DNA of 64,000 nt from Pseudomonadales bacterium (GCA_024234855.1 JACKNN010000001.1:248001-312000), one strand, 5' to 3'. Positions 43,586 through 52,757 are shown, counted from the stretch's first letter. Numbers and translations: made by a program. The notes: generated by a model not told the origin, from the sequence alone.

Positions 43586-43941
43586 GCGATGTGCTGGAAC
43601 AACTGCAAGCCACTCTCAGGCTGCGTAAAGCGGCTGACCCGGAGACGTCCTATGTCGCCAGCCTGCACCAAAAGGGGCTGAACAGGATTCTGGAAAAAGT
43701 GGGCGAGGAAGCCACCGAGGTGATACTCGCCGCCAAGGACGTACAGCGCGGCGCCGGTCGGGCCGAACTCGTCGGCGAGGTGGCGGACCTGTGGTTTCAC
43801 AGCATGGTGATGTTATCGCACCTGGATGTGAACATCAGCGAGGTCACCGACTGCCTGGCCGCGCGTTTCGGCAATTCCGGAATCGCCGAAAAAGCCGGGC
43901 GCACCGGCCGGTCATCGAGTCAAACAAGAGCGGGAGAATAG
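43582..43941 (+). CDS. hisE: Phosphoribosyl-ATP pyrophosphatase HisE
   Basis: HisE (119 residues) hydrolyses phosphoribosyl-ATP to phosphoribosyl-AMP. It has the MazG-like motif [31 protein letters not shown] with metal-binding Glu residues, and [15 protein letters not shown]. It overlaps hisI by 4 bases, and tatA begins one base after its stop, so histidine and Tat genes are cotranscribed. Confidence 0.96.
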   Translation: MSDVLEQLQATLRLRKAADPETSYVASLHQKGLNRILEKVGEEATEVILAAKDVQRGAGRAELVGEVADLWFHSMVMLSHLDVNISEVTDCLAARFGNSGIAEKAGRTGRSSSQTRAGE

Positions 43942-43942
43942 T

Positions 43943-44158
43943 ATGGGTATTGGTGGAATCAGCGTCTGGCAACTGTTGATCATCCTGGCGATCGTCATCA
44001 TGTTGTTCGGCACCAAGCGATTGCGCACCCTGGGCAGCGACCTGGGCAGCGCGGTGAAAGGATTTCGCAAGAGCATGCAGGACGACGGCGGAGCGGAGAA
44101 GCCGGCGGGCAACGATCCTGCCGATACAGCCGGGTCCCCCGCCGACAAGGACAAGTAA
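43943..44158 (+). CDS. tatA: Sec-independent translocase subunit TatA
   Basis: TatA (71 residues) has a short N-terminal membrane helix ([22 protein letters not shown]) followed by the conserved [19 protein letters not shown] amphipathic helix with the FGTK/R hinge, and an acidic tail. Oligomers of TatA form the transient pore for folded proteins. It is the first gene of tatABC, directly after hisE. Confidence 0.97.
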   Translation: MGIGGISVWQLLIILAIVIMLFGTKRLRTLGSDLGSAVKGFRKSMQDDGGAEKPAGNDPADTAGSPADKDK

Positions 44159-44169
44159 AGACCACCTGA

Positions 44170-44532
44170 ATGTTTGATATCGGATTCGCCGAGCTGGTGC
44201 TCGTGGGCGTGGTGGGACTGCTGGTTATCGGGCCGGAGCGGCTGCCCGGGACTATCCGCACGGCGAGCCTCTGGCTCAACCGCCTCAAGCGCGGCTTCAA
44301 TGACATCAAGCGGGAAGTCCAACAGGAACTGCACAACGACGAGGTGATGCAGGAACTGCGCAGGACCGGCCAACAGCTCAAATCCCAGGCCGATGAATTT
44401 GGCGTGAGCCTCGAAGCCACCCGGGACAGCCTGGCAGGACCCGTCGCGGGCGATGCCCCGCCCGCCGAACCGGCAGCGCCAGCGGCGCCAGCGGCGCCAG
44501 CGGCGCCAGCGGCGGATAAAAACGACCAATGA
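44170..44532 (+). CDS. tatB: Sec-independent translocase subunit TatB
   Basis: TatB (120 residues) starts [27 protein letters not shown], the diagnostic membrane helix with Glu8, followed by a long amphipathic helix ([26 protein letters not shown]). It forms the substrate receptor with TatC. Near the C-terminus four exact copies of a 9-base unit encode an Ala-Ala-Pro run (see the repeat entry). It overlaps tatC by 4 bases. Confidence 0.96.
   Translation: MFDIGFAELVLVGVVGLLVIGPERLPGTIRTASLWLNRLKRGFNDIKREVQQELHNDEVMQELRRTGQQLKSQADEFGVSLEATRDSLAGPVAGDAPPAEPAAPAAPAAPAAPAADKNDQ
44476..44511 (+). repeat. Four tandem copies of a 9-bp unit inside tatB
   Basis: GCGCCAGCG is repeated exactly four times (44476-44484, 44485-44493, 44494-44502, 44503-44511), giving an Ala/Pro-rich linker near the TatB C-terminus. 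The unit length is a multiple of three, so copy-number slippage would lengthen or shorten the tail without breaking the frame. Confidence 0.9.
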
Positions 44533-45290
44533 GCGAACCTGAAAGCACCGACCAGCCGCTGCCGCTGATCGCTCACCTGACAGAATTGCGCGACCGCTTG
44601 CTGCGCGCGCTGCTGGCCGTCCTGCTGGTCTTTATCGGCCTGTTCCCCTTCGCCAACGAGATCTACACCTTCGTGTCCGAACCGCTGCGAAAGCTGTTGC
44701 CCGAAGGCGCCACCATGATCGCCACCGAGGTGGCCTCGCCATTCCTGACCCCGTTCAAGCTCACTCTCGTGACCGCCGTGTTCCTCGCCATTCCCTACGT
44801 GCTCTACCAGGCCTGGAGCTTTATCGCACCTGGCATGTACAAACACGAGAAACGGCTGGCGGTGCCGCTGCTGGTTTCCAGCATACTGCTGTTCTACGCC
44901 GGGGCGGCGTTCGCCTATTTCGTGGTATTCCCGCTGATATTCGCCTTTTTTACCAGCACTGGCCCGGCCGACATCACCATCATGACCGATATCAACAGCT
45001 ACCTGGATTTTGTCCTGAAGCTGTTTTTCGCCTTCGGCCTGGCCTTCGAGATTCCTATCGCCGCTGTCCTGCTGATATTGACAGGGGTTACCACCCCGCA
45101 GGAGCTGGCGAATAAACGACCCTACATCATCGTCGGCTGTTTTGTCGTCGGCATGCTGCTGACCCCGCCCGATGTGATCTCCCAGTCCCTGCTGGCGGTG
45201 CCCATGTGGCTGCTGTTCGAGCTGGGGGTGTATTTTGGCCGGTTTATTACCCGCAACAGAAAAAAAACAGACCCCTCGGGAAACGAATAG
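44529..45290 (+). CDS. tatC: Sec-independent translocase subunit TatC
   Basis: TatC (253 residues) is a six-helix membrane protein that recognises twin-arginine signal peptides. [21 protein letters not shown] is the N-terminal recognition region (conserved Glu and Arg). [39 protein letters not shown] and [16 protein letters not shown] are family signatures. The next gene begins immediately after its stop codon. Confidence 0.97.
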   Translation: MSEPESTDQPLPLIAHLTELRDRLLRALLAVLLVFIGLFPFANEIYTFVSEPLRKLLPEGATMIATEVASPFLTPFKLTLVTAVFLAIPYVLYQAWSFIAPGMYKHEKRLAVPLLVSSILLFYAGAAFAYFVVFPLIFAFFTSTGPADITIMTDINSYLDFVLKLFFAFGLAFEIPIAAVLLILTGVTTPQELANKRPYIIVGCFVVGMLLTPPDVISQSLLAVPMWLLFELGVYFGRFITRNRKKTDPSGNE

Positions 45291-47111
45291 ATGGAAGTTA
45301 AACCCGGGCCGGCAAGCTTGCCCTCACTGCTGCCAGTGGTCGGCTTCCTCAAACCCTACAAACTGCGCCTGGCGGGGGCGAGTGTCGCGCTGTTGTTCAC
45401 CGCCGGTGCCACCCTGTCCATGGGGCGGGGCCTGCAGGTGCTCATCGACCAGGGATTCGGCAACGGTGACAGCGCCGACCTGGCCGGCGCTGTCAGCCTG
45501 CTGATCGCCATAGCCGCCGCCATCGCGGTGGGTACATTCATCCGGTTCTACCTCGTGTCGTGGCTGGGCGAGCGGGTCAGCGCCGACCTGCGCAAGGCCG
45601 TGTTCGACAACATCGTGCGACTGCACCCGGGTTATTTCGAGCTCAATCGCAGCGGCGAGATCATGTCGCGCCTGACCACGGATACCACTCTGCTGCAGAC
45701 GATTATCGGCTCCTCCTTCAGCATGGCCCTGCGCAGCAGCCTCACCCTGATCGGGGCGCTGGTTATGATGTTCATCACCAACCTCAAACTCAGCCTGATC
45801 ATCGCCGTGGGCGTGCCGCTGGTACTGCTGCCCATCCTGTATTTCGGTCGCCGCGTCAGGCGCCTGTCCAACCAGAGCCAGGACAGTATCGCCAGCGTGG
45901 GCAGTTACGCGGGCGAGGTCATCCAGCATATCCGGGTGGTCCAGAGCTACACCCAGGAAGCGTTCGAATCCACCGCATTCTCGCGGGAGGTCGAGCGCGC
46001 CTTCGGCATAGCCCGGCGCCGAATCTGGCAGCGGTCCCTGCTGATGGGGGGTGCCATCCTGCTGGTGTTCAGCGGTATGGCGGGCATGCTTTGGGAGGGC
46101 GGACAGGACGTGATCAATGGCCGCATGACCGGCGGTGAGCTCGGTGCTTTCGTGTTCTACGCCATTATGGTGGGCAGCGGCATCGCCACCGTCTCAGAGG
46201 TCTGGGGGGAACTGCAGCGCGCCGCCGGCGCCGCTGAACGCCTGATCGAGCTCCTCAACACCCGCAGCCTGATCGATGATCCGGGCCCACGGGAGTTGTC
46301 CGGGCAGCCCAGGCGACCGGAGCTGGCACTGGACGACATTACCTTTTACTACCCGACCAGGCCCGGGCAGGCCGCCCTGCAGGACTTTTCCCTACCCATC
46401 CAGGCGGGCAAGAGCCTGGCGCTGGTGGGGCCGTCCGGGGCCGGCAAATCGACCCTATTTGAGCTGTTGCAACGATTTTACGATCCCCAGCAGGGCCGGG
46501 TACTGCTCAATGGCGAAGATATCCGCAAACTTGGCCTGCAGCAGCTGCGCAGCCATATCGCACTGGTGCCGCAACAGCCCGCACTGTTTACCGGTGACGT
46601 GCGCTACAACATCAGCTACGGCCGGCCGGACGCTTCCGACGCCGAGGTGGTCGCCGCCGCCAGGGCGGCTCACGCAGACGAGTTCATCGAACGCCTGCCC
46701 CAGGGCTATGGCAGCCACCTGGGCGAGCAGGGTGTACGCCTTTCAGGGGGTCAGCGCCAGCGCATTGCCCTGGCCCGGGCGATACTCAATGATCCCGAAA
46801 TCCTGCTGCTGGATGAGGCTACCAGCGCGCTGGACACCGAGAGCGAATACCAGGTCCAGCAGGCGCTGCACGAATTGATGAAAAACCGCACTACGGTCAT
46901 CATCGCCCATCGGCTGTCGACCATCCTGCACGCCGACAATATTGCCGTGCTCGACCATGGTCGGCTGATTGCCACCGGCACCCATACCGAACTGATGCAA
47001 AACTGCGCACTCTACCAGCGCCTGGCCAGCCTGCAATTTCGCGAAACCGACCGGGAGCCTGACCCGGTCAGCTATCCATCAGCCGAATCCGGGCTTTTCG
47101 CTCCCGGTTGA
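45291..47111 (+). CDS. ABC exporter, MsbA/ABCB type
   Basis: This 606-residue half-transporter joins a six-helix exporter domain (about 20-310) to an ATPase with Walker A VGPSGAGKSTLFELLQRF, Q-loop LVPQQPALFTGDV, signature LSGGQRQRIALARAIL, Walker B EILLLDEATSALD and an H-loop in IIAHRLST. It acts as a dimer and exports lipids, peptides or drugs; the substrate is unknown. The ATG directly follows the tatC stop, so it may share that transcript. The last 44 bases overlap the 3' end of a gene on the other strand. Confidence 0.88.
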   Translation: MEVKPGPASLPSLLPVVGFLKPYKLRLAGASVALLFTAGATLSMGRGLQVLIDQGFGNGDSADLAGAVSLLIAIAAAIAVGTFIRFYLVSWLGERVSADLRKAVFDNIVRLHPGYFELNRSGEIMSRLTTDTTLLQTIIGSSFSMALRSSLTLIGALVMMFITNLKLSLIIAVGVPLVLLPILYFGRRVRRLSNQSQDSIASVGSYAGEVIQHIRVVQSYTQEAFESTAFSREVERAFGIARRRIWQRSLLMGGAILLVFSGMAGMLWEGGQDVINGRMTGGELGAFVFYAIMVGSGIATVSEVWGELQRAAGAAERLIELLNTRSLIDDPGPRELSGQPRRPELALDDITFYYPTRPGQAALQDFSLPIQAGKSLALVGPSGAGKSTLFELLQRFYDPQQGRVLLNGEDIRKLGLQQLRSHIALVPQQPALFTGDVRYNISYGRPDASDAEVVAAARAAHADEFIERLPQGYGSHLGEQGVRLSGGQRQRIALARAILNDPEILLLDEATSALDTESEYQVQQALHELMKNRTTVIIAHRLSTILHADNIAVLDHGRLIATGTHTELMQNCALYQRLASLQFRETDREPDPVSYPSAESGLFAPG

Positions 47112-48093
47112 CGCGGGAAATATCACCCAGGGCATCCCGTGAGATTTCCGCGACCTCCTGGATAAGGCGCAAGCCCAGGCGCGCGTTGTTGGCCGCCAGA
47201 TGCCAGGGCGCCGTCACAGCTGATTCGCGCACCAGTTCCACGCCCTCGTCCCAGGCCAGGCGCGCGTGTTCACCGGCAGTATTGCGGGCAGATTCATAGG
47301 CCTGGCTGACCACGTCGAGCGACTCCATAAACGCCTCGACGCTGAGCCATTCCACCAGTGTGCCCCGCTCGACACCCCGCCGCACGTTACTGCGCAGCTT
47401 GCGCGCCATATTGCGAAACTCTCGCTGTACCCGCTGCCCGAAGACCGGGTCCGCCACCGGGCGCAACTGGTCGTCCTGCGCCAGCTCGAGCCAGTCCTCG
47501 GCACTGAGCATCCCCTCGATCTGCGGAAAAACCAGCTTTTCCTCGCTATTCATATGCTCGTACATATGGTCGACATAGCCGCGGCCGCTTTTCACCAGTA
47601 CCGAGGGGTCGATCTCGCCATCGCGCCACAGCTGTATGTTGCGCAGCACCTGGCGACCCGATTTCGCCATGAAGTCATGATCCCGCTGCAGGCTGTCGAC
47701 GTTGTCGGCCGCCCCCTGGTCGAGCTCGGCCACGCGGCCGTAGATAAGGTCTTCACGCGGGTGGTGAAAGCGGTCCGGCCAGGTGACCATGTAGTCCATG
47801 ATCTCGTACACCACATGGGTGTCTATCCACTCTCCCGACTCGATGGCCTTCAGCTGCTCGCTGAACAATTGCATCACACTGGCGATATGCCGGTGTTCGG
47901 CGTAGAGGGTCTTGAGCAGCGGGGGCTGCATCCCGGCGCTGGTCTCGCTCGCCGGCGGTGGTGTCGCTGGCCTGGAGCCCGGTGCCGCTGAAGCGGATAC
48001 CGGCTTGCGCCGGGTGGCGGTCGTCCTGGCAGGCGCGGCCTTTTTCCTGGCGCGTACGGGCTTTTTTGCAACTTTCTGTTTTCTGGCGGCCAT
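47068..48093 (-). CDS. Hemerythrin-domain protein with a basic, histone-like N-terminus
   Basis: The 341-residue protein starts with about 50 residues rich in Lys, Arg, Ala and Pro (KQKVAKKPVRARKKAAPAR...), like AlgP/histone H1-type tails. A hemerythrin HHE domain follows, with LYAEHRHIASVMQLFSEQL, FHHPREDLIYGRV, LQRDHDFMAKSG and HMYEHMNSEEKLVFPQIE as the di-iron ligand helices. The C-terminal 150 residues are charged and helical, without a recognised domain. The start at 48093 has GGAGATG upstream. Its stop codon lies inside the ABC exporter gene on the opposite strand. Roles in oxygen/NO sensing or iron binding are inferred. Confidence 0.8.
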   Translation of the reverse strand: MAARKQKVAKKPVRARKKAAPARTTATRRKPVSASAAPGSRPATPPPASETSAGMQPPLLKTLYAEHRHIASVMQLFSEQLKAIESGEWIDTHVVYEIMDYMVTWPDRFHHPREDLIYGRVAELDQGAADNVDSLQRDHDFMAKSGRQVLRNIQLWRDGEIDPSVLVKSGRGYVDHMYEHMNSEEKLVFPQIEGMLSAEDWLELAQDDQLRPVADPVFGQRVQREFRNMARKLRSNVRRGVERGTLVEWLSVEAFMESLDVVSQAYESARNTAGEHARLAWDEGVELVRESAVTAPWHLAANNARLGLRLIQEVAEISRDALGDISRVNRERKARIRLMDS

Positions 48094-48244
48094 GATGACA
48101 TCTCCGGCAAGCTTTGCCTCAGCATAAGGCCTGAGACTAGCCTGTCCAGAGCGGTAAATCATTGATCCGGCTCATGGCCCCCCTCATCCGGGCGACGGCA
48201 CGACTTTCTGAACCACCGGGCCGCCCTGATCTATCGCACACACA

Positions 48245-48270
48245 GTAAAACGCCGGCACGGGGGCCGGCG
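48245..48270 (-). terminator. Terminator of the pntAAB operon
   Basis: CGCCGGC (48251-48257) and GCCGGCG (48264-48270) form a 7-bp stem with a 6-base loop. On the minus strand it is followed by TTTTACTG. It lies 23 bases beyond the pntB stop codon. The T run is modest (four) but the placement is right. Confidence 0.75.
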
Positions 48271-48292
48271 CTGCCTGGGCGATGGCGGACTG

Positions 48293-49645
48293 TCAGCCGC
48301 TGAATTCGCGTATCAGGTTGCCAATGGATTCCTTGGCGTCGCCGAACAGCATGCGGGTGTTGTCCTTGTAAAACAATGGGTTCTCGATGCCGGCAAAGCC
48401 AGAGGCCATTGACCGTTTCAGCACAAAAACGGTGCGCGCTTTGTCGACGTTGATCACCGGCATGCCGTAGATGGGCGAGCCCTCGTTCTCCCGGGCCGCC
48501 GGGTTGACCACGTCGTTGGCGCCTATGACAATGGCGACATCGACATTTTCCATGCGCGGGTTGATATCGTCCATCTCCAGCAACTGGTCGTACGGCACGT
48601 CGGCCTCGGCCAGCAGCACGTTCATATGGCCCGGCATCCGGCCCGCCACCGGGTGGATGCCGAAATTCACCTCCGCCCCGTTTTTCTCGAGCAGTTCCGC
48701 CAGTTCCTTGACCACGTGCTGGGCCTGGGCTACCGCCATGCCATAGCCGGGAATGATGGCCACGTTGCTGGCCGCCTCCAGGATGTAGTAGGCGTCCTCG
48801 ACATTAATCGGCTTGATCTCACCCTCTACCGCGGTCTGCTCCACCTTGCCGCTGCCGAAGCCGCTGAACAGGACATTCGCCAGAGAGCGGTTCATCGCCT
48901 TGCACATGATCTGGGTGAGGATGATGCCGGAGGCGCCCACCAGCGCACCGGCCACGATCAGGATATTGTTGTTCACCGCGAAGCCCGCGGCGCAGGCCGC
49001 CAGGCCCGAGTAGGAGTTCAGCAGCGAGATCACCACCGGCATATCGGCGCCGCCGATGGGGATGACCGCCATCACACCAAATACCAGCGACAGGACCACC
49101 ACCAGGTAGAGCCACAGGTGGTTGTCGGGTTGCAGGCAGAACATGACCGCACCCGCGAGGATACCCAGCACGATCAGGCTGTTGACAATCTGCTGGCCAC
49201 TGAACAGCACCGCGCCGCTGCCGATGCGCTCGCTGAGCTTGCCGTAGGCAATCATGCTCCCGGTAAAGGTGACACCGCCGATAAGGATGGACAGGATGAT
49301 GGTGACCAGGGTAAAGGTGGCCGAGCCCGGCACCAGCGCCGCCCAGCCCACCAGCAGGCTGGCCATACCGCCGAAGCCGTTGAACAGGGCCACCATCTCG
49401 GGCATGGCGGTCATCTGCACCATCCGCGCCGCCGCGCCGCCAATGACAGCGCCCACCAGTATTCCAAGGGCGACCCACTGGTACTCAATACCCTGGGCCA
49501 ACAGGGCCGCCACCACTGCCAGCAACATACCGACAGCGGAAATCATATTGCCGCGCCGGGCGGTAGCTGGCGAACCGAGCAGCTTGAGGCCGTAAATGAA
49601 GAGGGCGGCCGCTACCACATAACTGTATTGAATCAGGCTGTCCAT
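48293..49645 (-). CDS. pntB: NAD(P) transhydrogenase subunit beta PntB
   Basis: PntB (450 residues) provides most of the proton channel and the NADP(H)-binding domain III of the proton-translocating transhydrogenase. Nine or so membrane segments precede domain III, which has IIPGYGMAVAQAQHVVKELAELLEKNG and HPVAGRMPGHMNVLLAEADVPYD, then the closing GDAKESIGNLI. The start at 49645 (MDSLIQYSYVVAAALF) is 5 bases from the previous gene. It is last of three genes. Confidence 0.96.
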   Translation of the reverse strand: MDSLIQYSYVVAAALFIYGLKLLGSPATARRGNMISAVGMLLAVVAALLAQGIEYQWVALGILVGAVIGGAAARMVQMTAMPEMVALFNGFGGMASLLVGWAALVPGSATFTLVTIILSILIGGVTFTGSMIAYGKLSERIGSGAVLFSGQQIVNSLIVLGILAGAVMFCLQPDNHLWLYLVVVLSLVFGVMAVIPIGGADMPVVISLLNSYSGLAACAAGFAVNNNILIVAGALVGASGIILTQIMCKAMNRSLANVLFSGFGSGKVEQTAVEGEIKPINVEDAYYILEAASNVAIIPGYGMAVAQAQHVVKELAELLEKNGAEVNFGIHPVAGRMPGHMNVLLAEADVPYDQLLEMDDINPRMENVDVAIVIGANDVVNPAARENEGSPIYGMPVINVDKARTVFVLKRSMASGFAGIENPLFYKDNTRMLFGDAKESIGNLIREFSG

Positions 49646-49650
49646 GGCGT

Positions 49651-49938
49651 TCAGCCCCCCTTCTTCTTGAACATGGCGAGCATGCGGTCGGTGACCAGGT
49701 AACCGCCCACAACGTTGATAGTGGCCAGCGCCACGGCGGCCACACCCAGCCATTCGGCCATGTTGTGTTCGCCGTTACCGGCCAGGCTGATCGCACCCAC
49801 AAGGGTAATCCCGGAGATGGCATTGGCGCCGGACATCAGCGGTGTGTGCAGGGTCGCGGGGACCTTGTTGATAAGTTCGAAGCCCAGGAAGATGGACAGC
49901 ATCAGGATAAATGTCAGGAAAACTTCTGCCGGTATCAT
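49651..49938 (-). CDS. pntAB: NAD(P) transhydrogenase alpha part 2 (membrane segment)
   Basis: This 95-residue membrane protein corresponds to the C-terminal, membrane-embedded part of PntA: VFLTFILMLSIFLGFELINKVPATLHTPLMSGANAISGITLVGAI is the signature with three to four helices. PntA is one chain in E. coli, but here it is split into a soluble part and this part, as in Rhodospirillum and Pseudomonas. The start at 49938 lies 1 base from the end of the upstream gene. Confidence 0.95.
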   Translation of the reverse strand: MIPAEVFLTFILMLSIFLGFELINKVPATLHTPLMSGANAISGITLVGAISLAGNGEHNMAEWLGVAAVALATINVVGGYLVTDRMLAMFKKKGG

Positions 49939-49939
49939 C

Positions 49940-51082
49940 TTACGCACCCCCTTCCATGATTTTCTTGATCGTCTCGTTAACCACTTCACCGCCATGGGTG
50001 ATGATGCAGCCGGGCAGGATGTCGTCGTCAAAATCCACCACAAACTGCTTCTGCTCCTCGTTCCAGTTGTCCTCCACCAGGTTGAACAGGTTGGCGGAGT
50101 ACATCTGGCTGGCGTGGCGCGCCACCTCGCCGGCCAGGTTGCCCTTGCCGATTATGGTGACACCGCCCACTTTGACGATCTCGTTGGGCACCGAGCCCTC
50201 CACGTTGCCGCCGGTTTCAGCCGCCATATCAACAATCACCGAACCCGGCGCCATGCCCTCGACCATGTCTTTGGTCACCAGCACCGGCGGCTTGCGGCCG
50301 AATACCTGGGCGGTGGTAATCACCACGTCTGACTTGGCGATCACATCTTTTTGGGCCTGCCTTTGTTTTTCCACCTGTTCGGGCGTCAGTTCGAGGGCGT
50401 AACCGCCCGCAGTCTGGCCGGTTTCGCCCAGGTCGATCTCCAGAAACTTGGCACCCAGCGACTGCACCTGCTCGGCGACCACGGGTCGGGTATCGAAGGC
50501 GGTCACCCGGGCGCCGAGGCGCTTCGCGGTGGCTATTGCCTGCAGGCCGGCCACGCCAGCGCCAATGACGAAAACGTTCGCCGGCTTCAGGGTGCCGGCG
50601 GGGGTCATCATCATGGGGAAGATACGCGGCAGGTGGGTCGCGGCCTGCAGTACCATGACATACCCGGCCAGGTTGGCCTGGGAACTGAGGGCATCCATCT
50701 TCTGGCTGCGGGTGGTGCGCGGGATCATTTCCATACTGATGGCGGTAATACCCGCTTCTTTCAGCGCCGTTACCAACTCGCGCTCATTGAAGGGGTCGAG
50801 ATAACTGATATGGATGCAGCCGCGCTTCATCAGCCTGATTTCATCCGGGGCGGGCTTGCGCAGACGCAGCAACACGTCGGCGCTCCTGAAGAGCTCGTTG
50901 CGATCTGCGCTGACAGTCGCCCCTGCCTCGACGTATTCAGAATCGGCAAAACCGGATCCGCTACCCAGACCCGTCTCGACAACCAGCTCCGCGCCCATAC
51001 GGCACAGTTTTTTGGCCGATTCAGGCGTGATGGGAACCCGGTTCTCGCCCGGGTGACTCTCCTTGGGAATGGCGATGCGCAT
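49940..51082 (-). CDS. pntAA: NAD(P) transhydrogenase alpha part 1 (soluble, NAD-binding)
   Basis: This 380-residue protein is the soluble domain I, resembling alanine dehydrogenase. It begins MRIAIPKESHPGENRVPITPESAKKLCRMGAELVVE and carries the dinucleotide fold VFVIGAGVAGLQAIATAKRLGARV followed by DTRP. It binds NAD(H) and exchanges hydride with PntB domain III. The start at 51082 was chosen by homology; the open frame runs 20 codons further without conserved sequence. First gene of the pnt operon. Confidence 0.96.
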   Translation of the reverse strand: MRIAIPKESHPGENRVPITPESAKKLCRMGAELVVETGLGSGSGFADSEYVEAGATVSADRNELFRSADVLLRLRKPAPDEIRLMKRGCIHISYLDPFNERELVTALKEAGITAISMEMIPRTTRSQKMDALSSQANLAGYVMVLQAATHLPRIFPMMMTPAGTLKPANVFVIGAGVAGLQAIATAKRLGARVTAFDTRPVVAEQVQSLGAKFLEIDLGETGQTAGGYALELTPEQVEKQRQAQKDVIAKSDVVITTAQVFGRKPPVLVTKDMVEGMAPGSVIVDMAAETGGNVEGSVPNEIVKVGGVTIIGKGNLAGEVARHASQMYSANLFNLVEDNWNEEQKQFVVDFDDDILPGCIITHGGEVVNETIKKIMEGGA

Positions 51083-51393
51083 TGCGGTGTGTACCCCCGT
51101 ACCTGTGTATTTTTTTAGTGCGGCCAGACTATTGCACTGCACCGACCCAGCCCGCCGCGGCAGGGGTGGCGGTCATTGAAACTGGCACTGGCCCGCTGCC
51201 GCGGACACGAGCAGCCGCCGACTGTAGCACAACCGACTGTTCGGGTGAATCATGGCGATTATTCGCCGGATGAACAGGGTGTATAAGATTATGCCTGAGC
51301 GCCCCCCTGGGCGACAGCGCGGGGAGCGGCCTGGCCGGAACTGCGCGGGCGAATACGCTGTGGAGGTGGGCTTGCCGGCCACCGGGCCAGGAT
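51083..51393. other. Intergenic region upstream of pntAA and downstream of the anti-sigma gene
   Basis: No gene was found in these 311 bases. The pnt promoter must lie here, because pntAA starts at 51082 on the minus strand. A small dyad GTAC-N5-GTAC lies near 51095-51110, and an AT tract (TATTTTTTTAGTG) follows at about 51108-51120, but I could not assign a -35/-10 pair. No T-tailed hairpin for the sigma/anti-sigma transcript was recognised. Confidence 0.5.
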
Positions 51394-52050
51394 TCAGCCC
51401 GCCCGCAGCTGCAGGAAGGGGTTCATCCAGCGGTACTTCCAGCCGGTGAATTTCAGCGGCGCGTCGAGTACCGCCAGGCAGATACAATCTTCCGATTGCA
51501 GCGCGGTCGGGGCGTGGACGTCACTGGGCTGGCGCAGCAGGAAATCACCCTGGTCATAACTGCCATCCGCATCCGAAAAACCGCCTTCGAGCACCAGGGT
51601 CATTTCCGAACCGCGGTGGGTGTGTTCCGGAATCCTGCCGCCCGCCTTGATGTGATAGAGGGCAAATTCATAATTGGGATCACCGGTCTTGAGGTAGCTG
51701 ATCCTCAGGGTGCTGGTGATTTTCTTCCACACAAGGTCGGTAAAATCGCCGTTCATCAGGCGCTGGAGGATGGCCGGCGTGCTGCCGGCAGCCCACTGGC
51801 TGGCGCTGGCATAGCTCAGCGGCGGCGCATCATCGAGCCGGGCCAGCACCGCGTTGAGCAGGACGTCGCCCACCGGCTCACCGTGCAGGCCGTCGAACAG
51901 CGCGGCGCCCAGGGTTTGCAACCGGGCCGAGGTGCGCCGGCACTGCTCGCAGTAGTTTATATGAACCGACACGCAGGCCGCCTGGGCCAGGGGCAGGTTG
52001 CCCGCCGCGTGTTCGGTCAGAAGATCCAGGTCGGGATGAAATTTAGCCAT
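51394..52050 (-). CDS. chrR: Zinc anti-sigma factor of the ChrR family
   Basis: This 218-residue protein has the two-domain ChrR plan. The N-terminal anti-sigma domain carries zinc ligands His5, His30, Cys34 and Cys37 (HINYCEQC). The C-terminal cupin domain (about 115-210) has metal-site residues His143, His145, Glu149 and His179. These are offset by only one or two positions from those described in Rhodobacter ChrR, where singlet oxygen triggers release of RpoE. It lies 4 bases downstream of the sigma gene, as expected for a cognate pair. Confidence 0.9.
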   Translation of the reverse strand: MAKFHPDLDLLTEHAAGNLPLAQAACVSVHINYCEQCRRTSARLQTLGAALFDGLHGEPVGDVLLNAVLARLDDAPPLSYASASQWAAGSTPAILQRLMNGDFTDLVWKKITSTLRISYLKTGDPNYEFALYHIKAGGRIPEHTHRGSEMTLVLEGGFSDADGSYDQGDFLLRQPSDVHAPTALQSEDCICLAVLDAPLKFTGWKYRWMNPFLQLRAG

Positions 52051-52054
52051 AGCG

Positions 52055-52654
52055 TTAACGATCTATCTGTATTTGAAGTTTCTGAATAGCCAGCCTGACC
52101 CGGGACTTGACCGTACCCAGGGGCAGGTCGAGTTCGGCGGCAGCTTCCGCGTGTGATTTGCCTTCCATATAGACCTTCGCCAGGATCTGCATCTGGTCCG
52201 CCGGCAAGCTCTTCATCAGCTCGCGCACACGCTCCTCGCCGCGACGACCCTGCAACATGGCGAAGGGCTCCTCCGACTCCCTGTCCGGGAAGACATCCTC
52301 CTCCGCCAGGGGGGTGTCAAATTTCTGCAAACGCCGGAACATATCCGTGCGGCAATTGCGCGCAATGGTGTACACCCAGGTGCTGGCCGCGGCCTTCTCG
52401 GGGTTAAACCCGCCAGCCTTCTGCCACACCTTCAGCATCACCTCCTGTACCAATTCGTCCGCCAATGATGCCGACAGGCTGGAACCCGCGAGGGCAAAAG
52501 CCTTGATAAGCGGAGCAAAATGGCGAAAAAAGCGCGTAAACGCCGCCCTGTCCTGACTGGCCGCTATCAGTGTGAGGCATTCGCTCCATTCGTCGGTGCG
52601 CCTGCCAACCAGGCCCTGCGAATCGGACCGTGTTCCCTCGGGAATCTCTGCCAC
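52055..52654 (-). CDS. rpoE: ECF sigma factor, RpoE/ChrR-linked (ECF11-like)
   Basis: This 199-residue sigma factor has region 2 (RAAFTRFFRHFAPLIKAFAL ... ADELVQEVMLKVWQKAGGFNPEKAAASTWVYTIARNCRTDMFRR) and region 4 (LPADQMQILAKVYMEGKSHAEAAAELDLPLGTVKSRVRLAIQKL). The partner ChrR gene follows directly, so the group is the singlet-oxygen type rather than the E. coli envelope-stress RpoE. The start is GTG at 52654, the first in-frame start upstream of region 2. A TGATCC-N16-CGTATA promoter lies 39 bases upstream, pointing to autoregulation. Confidence 0.9.
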   Translation of the reverse strand: MAEIPEGTRSDSQGLVGRRTDEWSECLTLIAASQDRAAFTRFFRHFAPLIKAFALAGSSLSASLADELVQEVMLKVWQKAGGFNPEKAAASTWVYTIARNCRTDMFRRLQKFDTPLAEEDVFPDRESEEPFAMLQGRRGEERVRELMKSLPADQMQILAKVYMEGKSHAEAAAELDLPLGTVKSRVRLAIQKLQIQIDR

Positions 52655-52692
52655 TTGCGATTTTCTCTCTTGTCGGGTGGTTTGCAGGTGAG

Positions 52693-52720
52693 TATACGCC
52701 CCGGCGGGAGGAGCGGATCA
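52693..52720 (-). promoter_or_regulatory. Probable ECF promoter of the sigma/anti-sigma operon
   Basis: On the minus strand TGATCC (complement of 52715-52720), a 16-base spacer and CGTATA (complement of 52693-52698) stand 39 bases before the sigma start. TGATCC is the -35 I associate with RpoE promoters of the Rhodobacter RpoE-ChrR regulon. Confidence 0.7.
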
Positions 52721-52757
52721 CCCTGTTCTACACTGAATCCACGGGCCGACCCGGCAC

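Noticed and set aside
49651..51082. Split pntA read as a broken gene
   Set aside because: The two-part PntA is a normal arrangement in Pseudomonas and Rhodospirillum, and both parts have good starts and full conserved regions.
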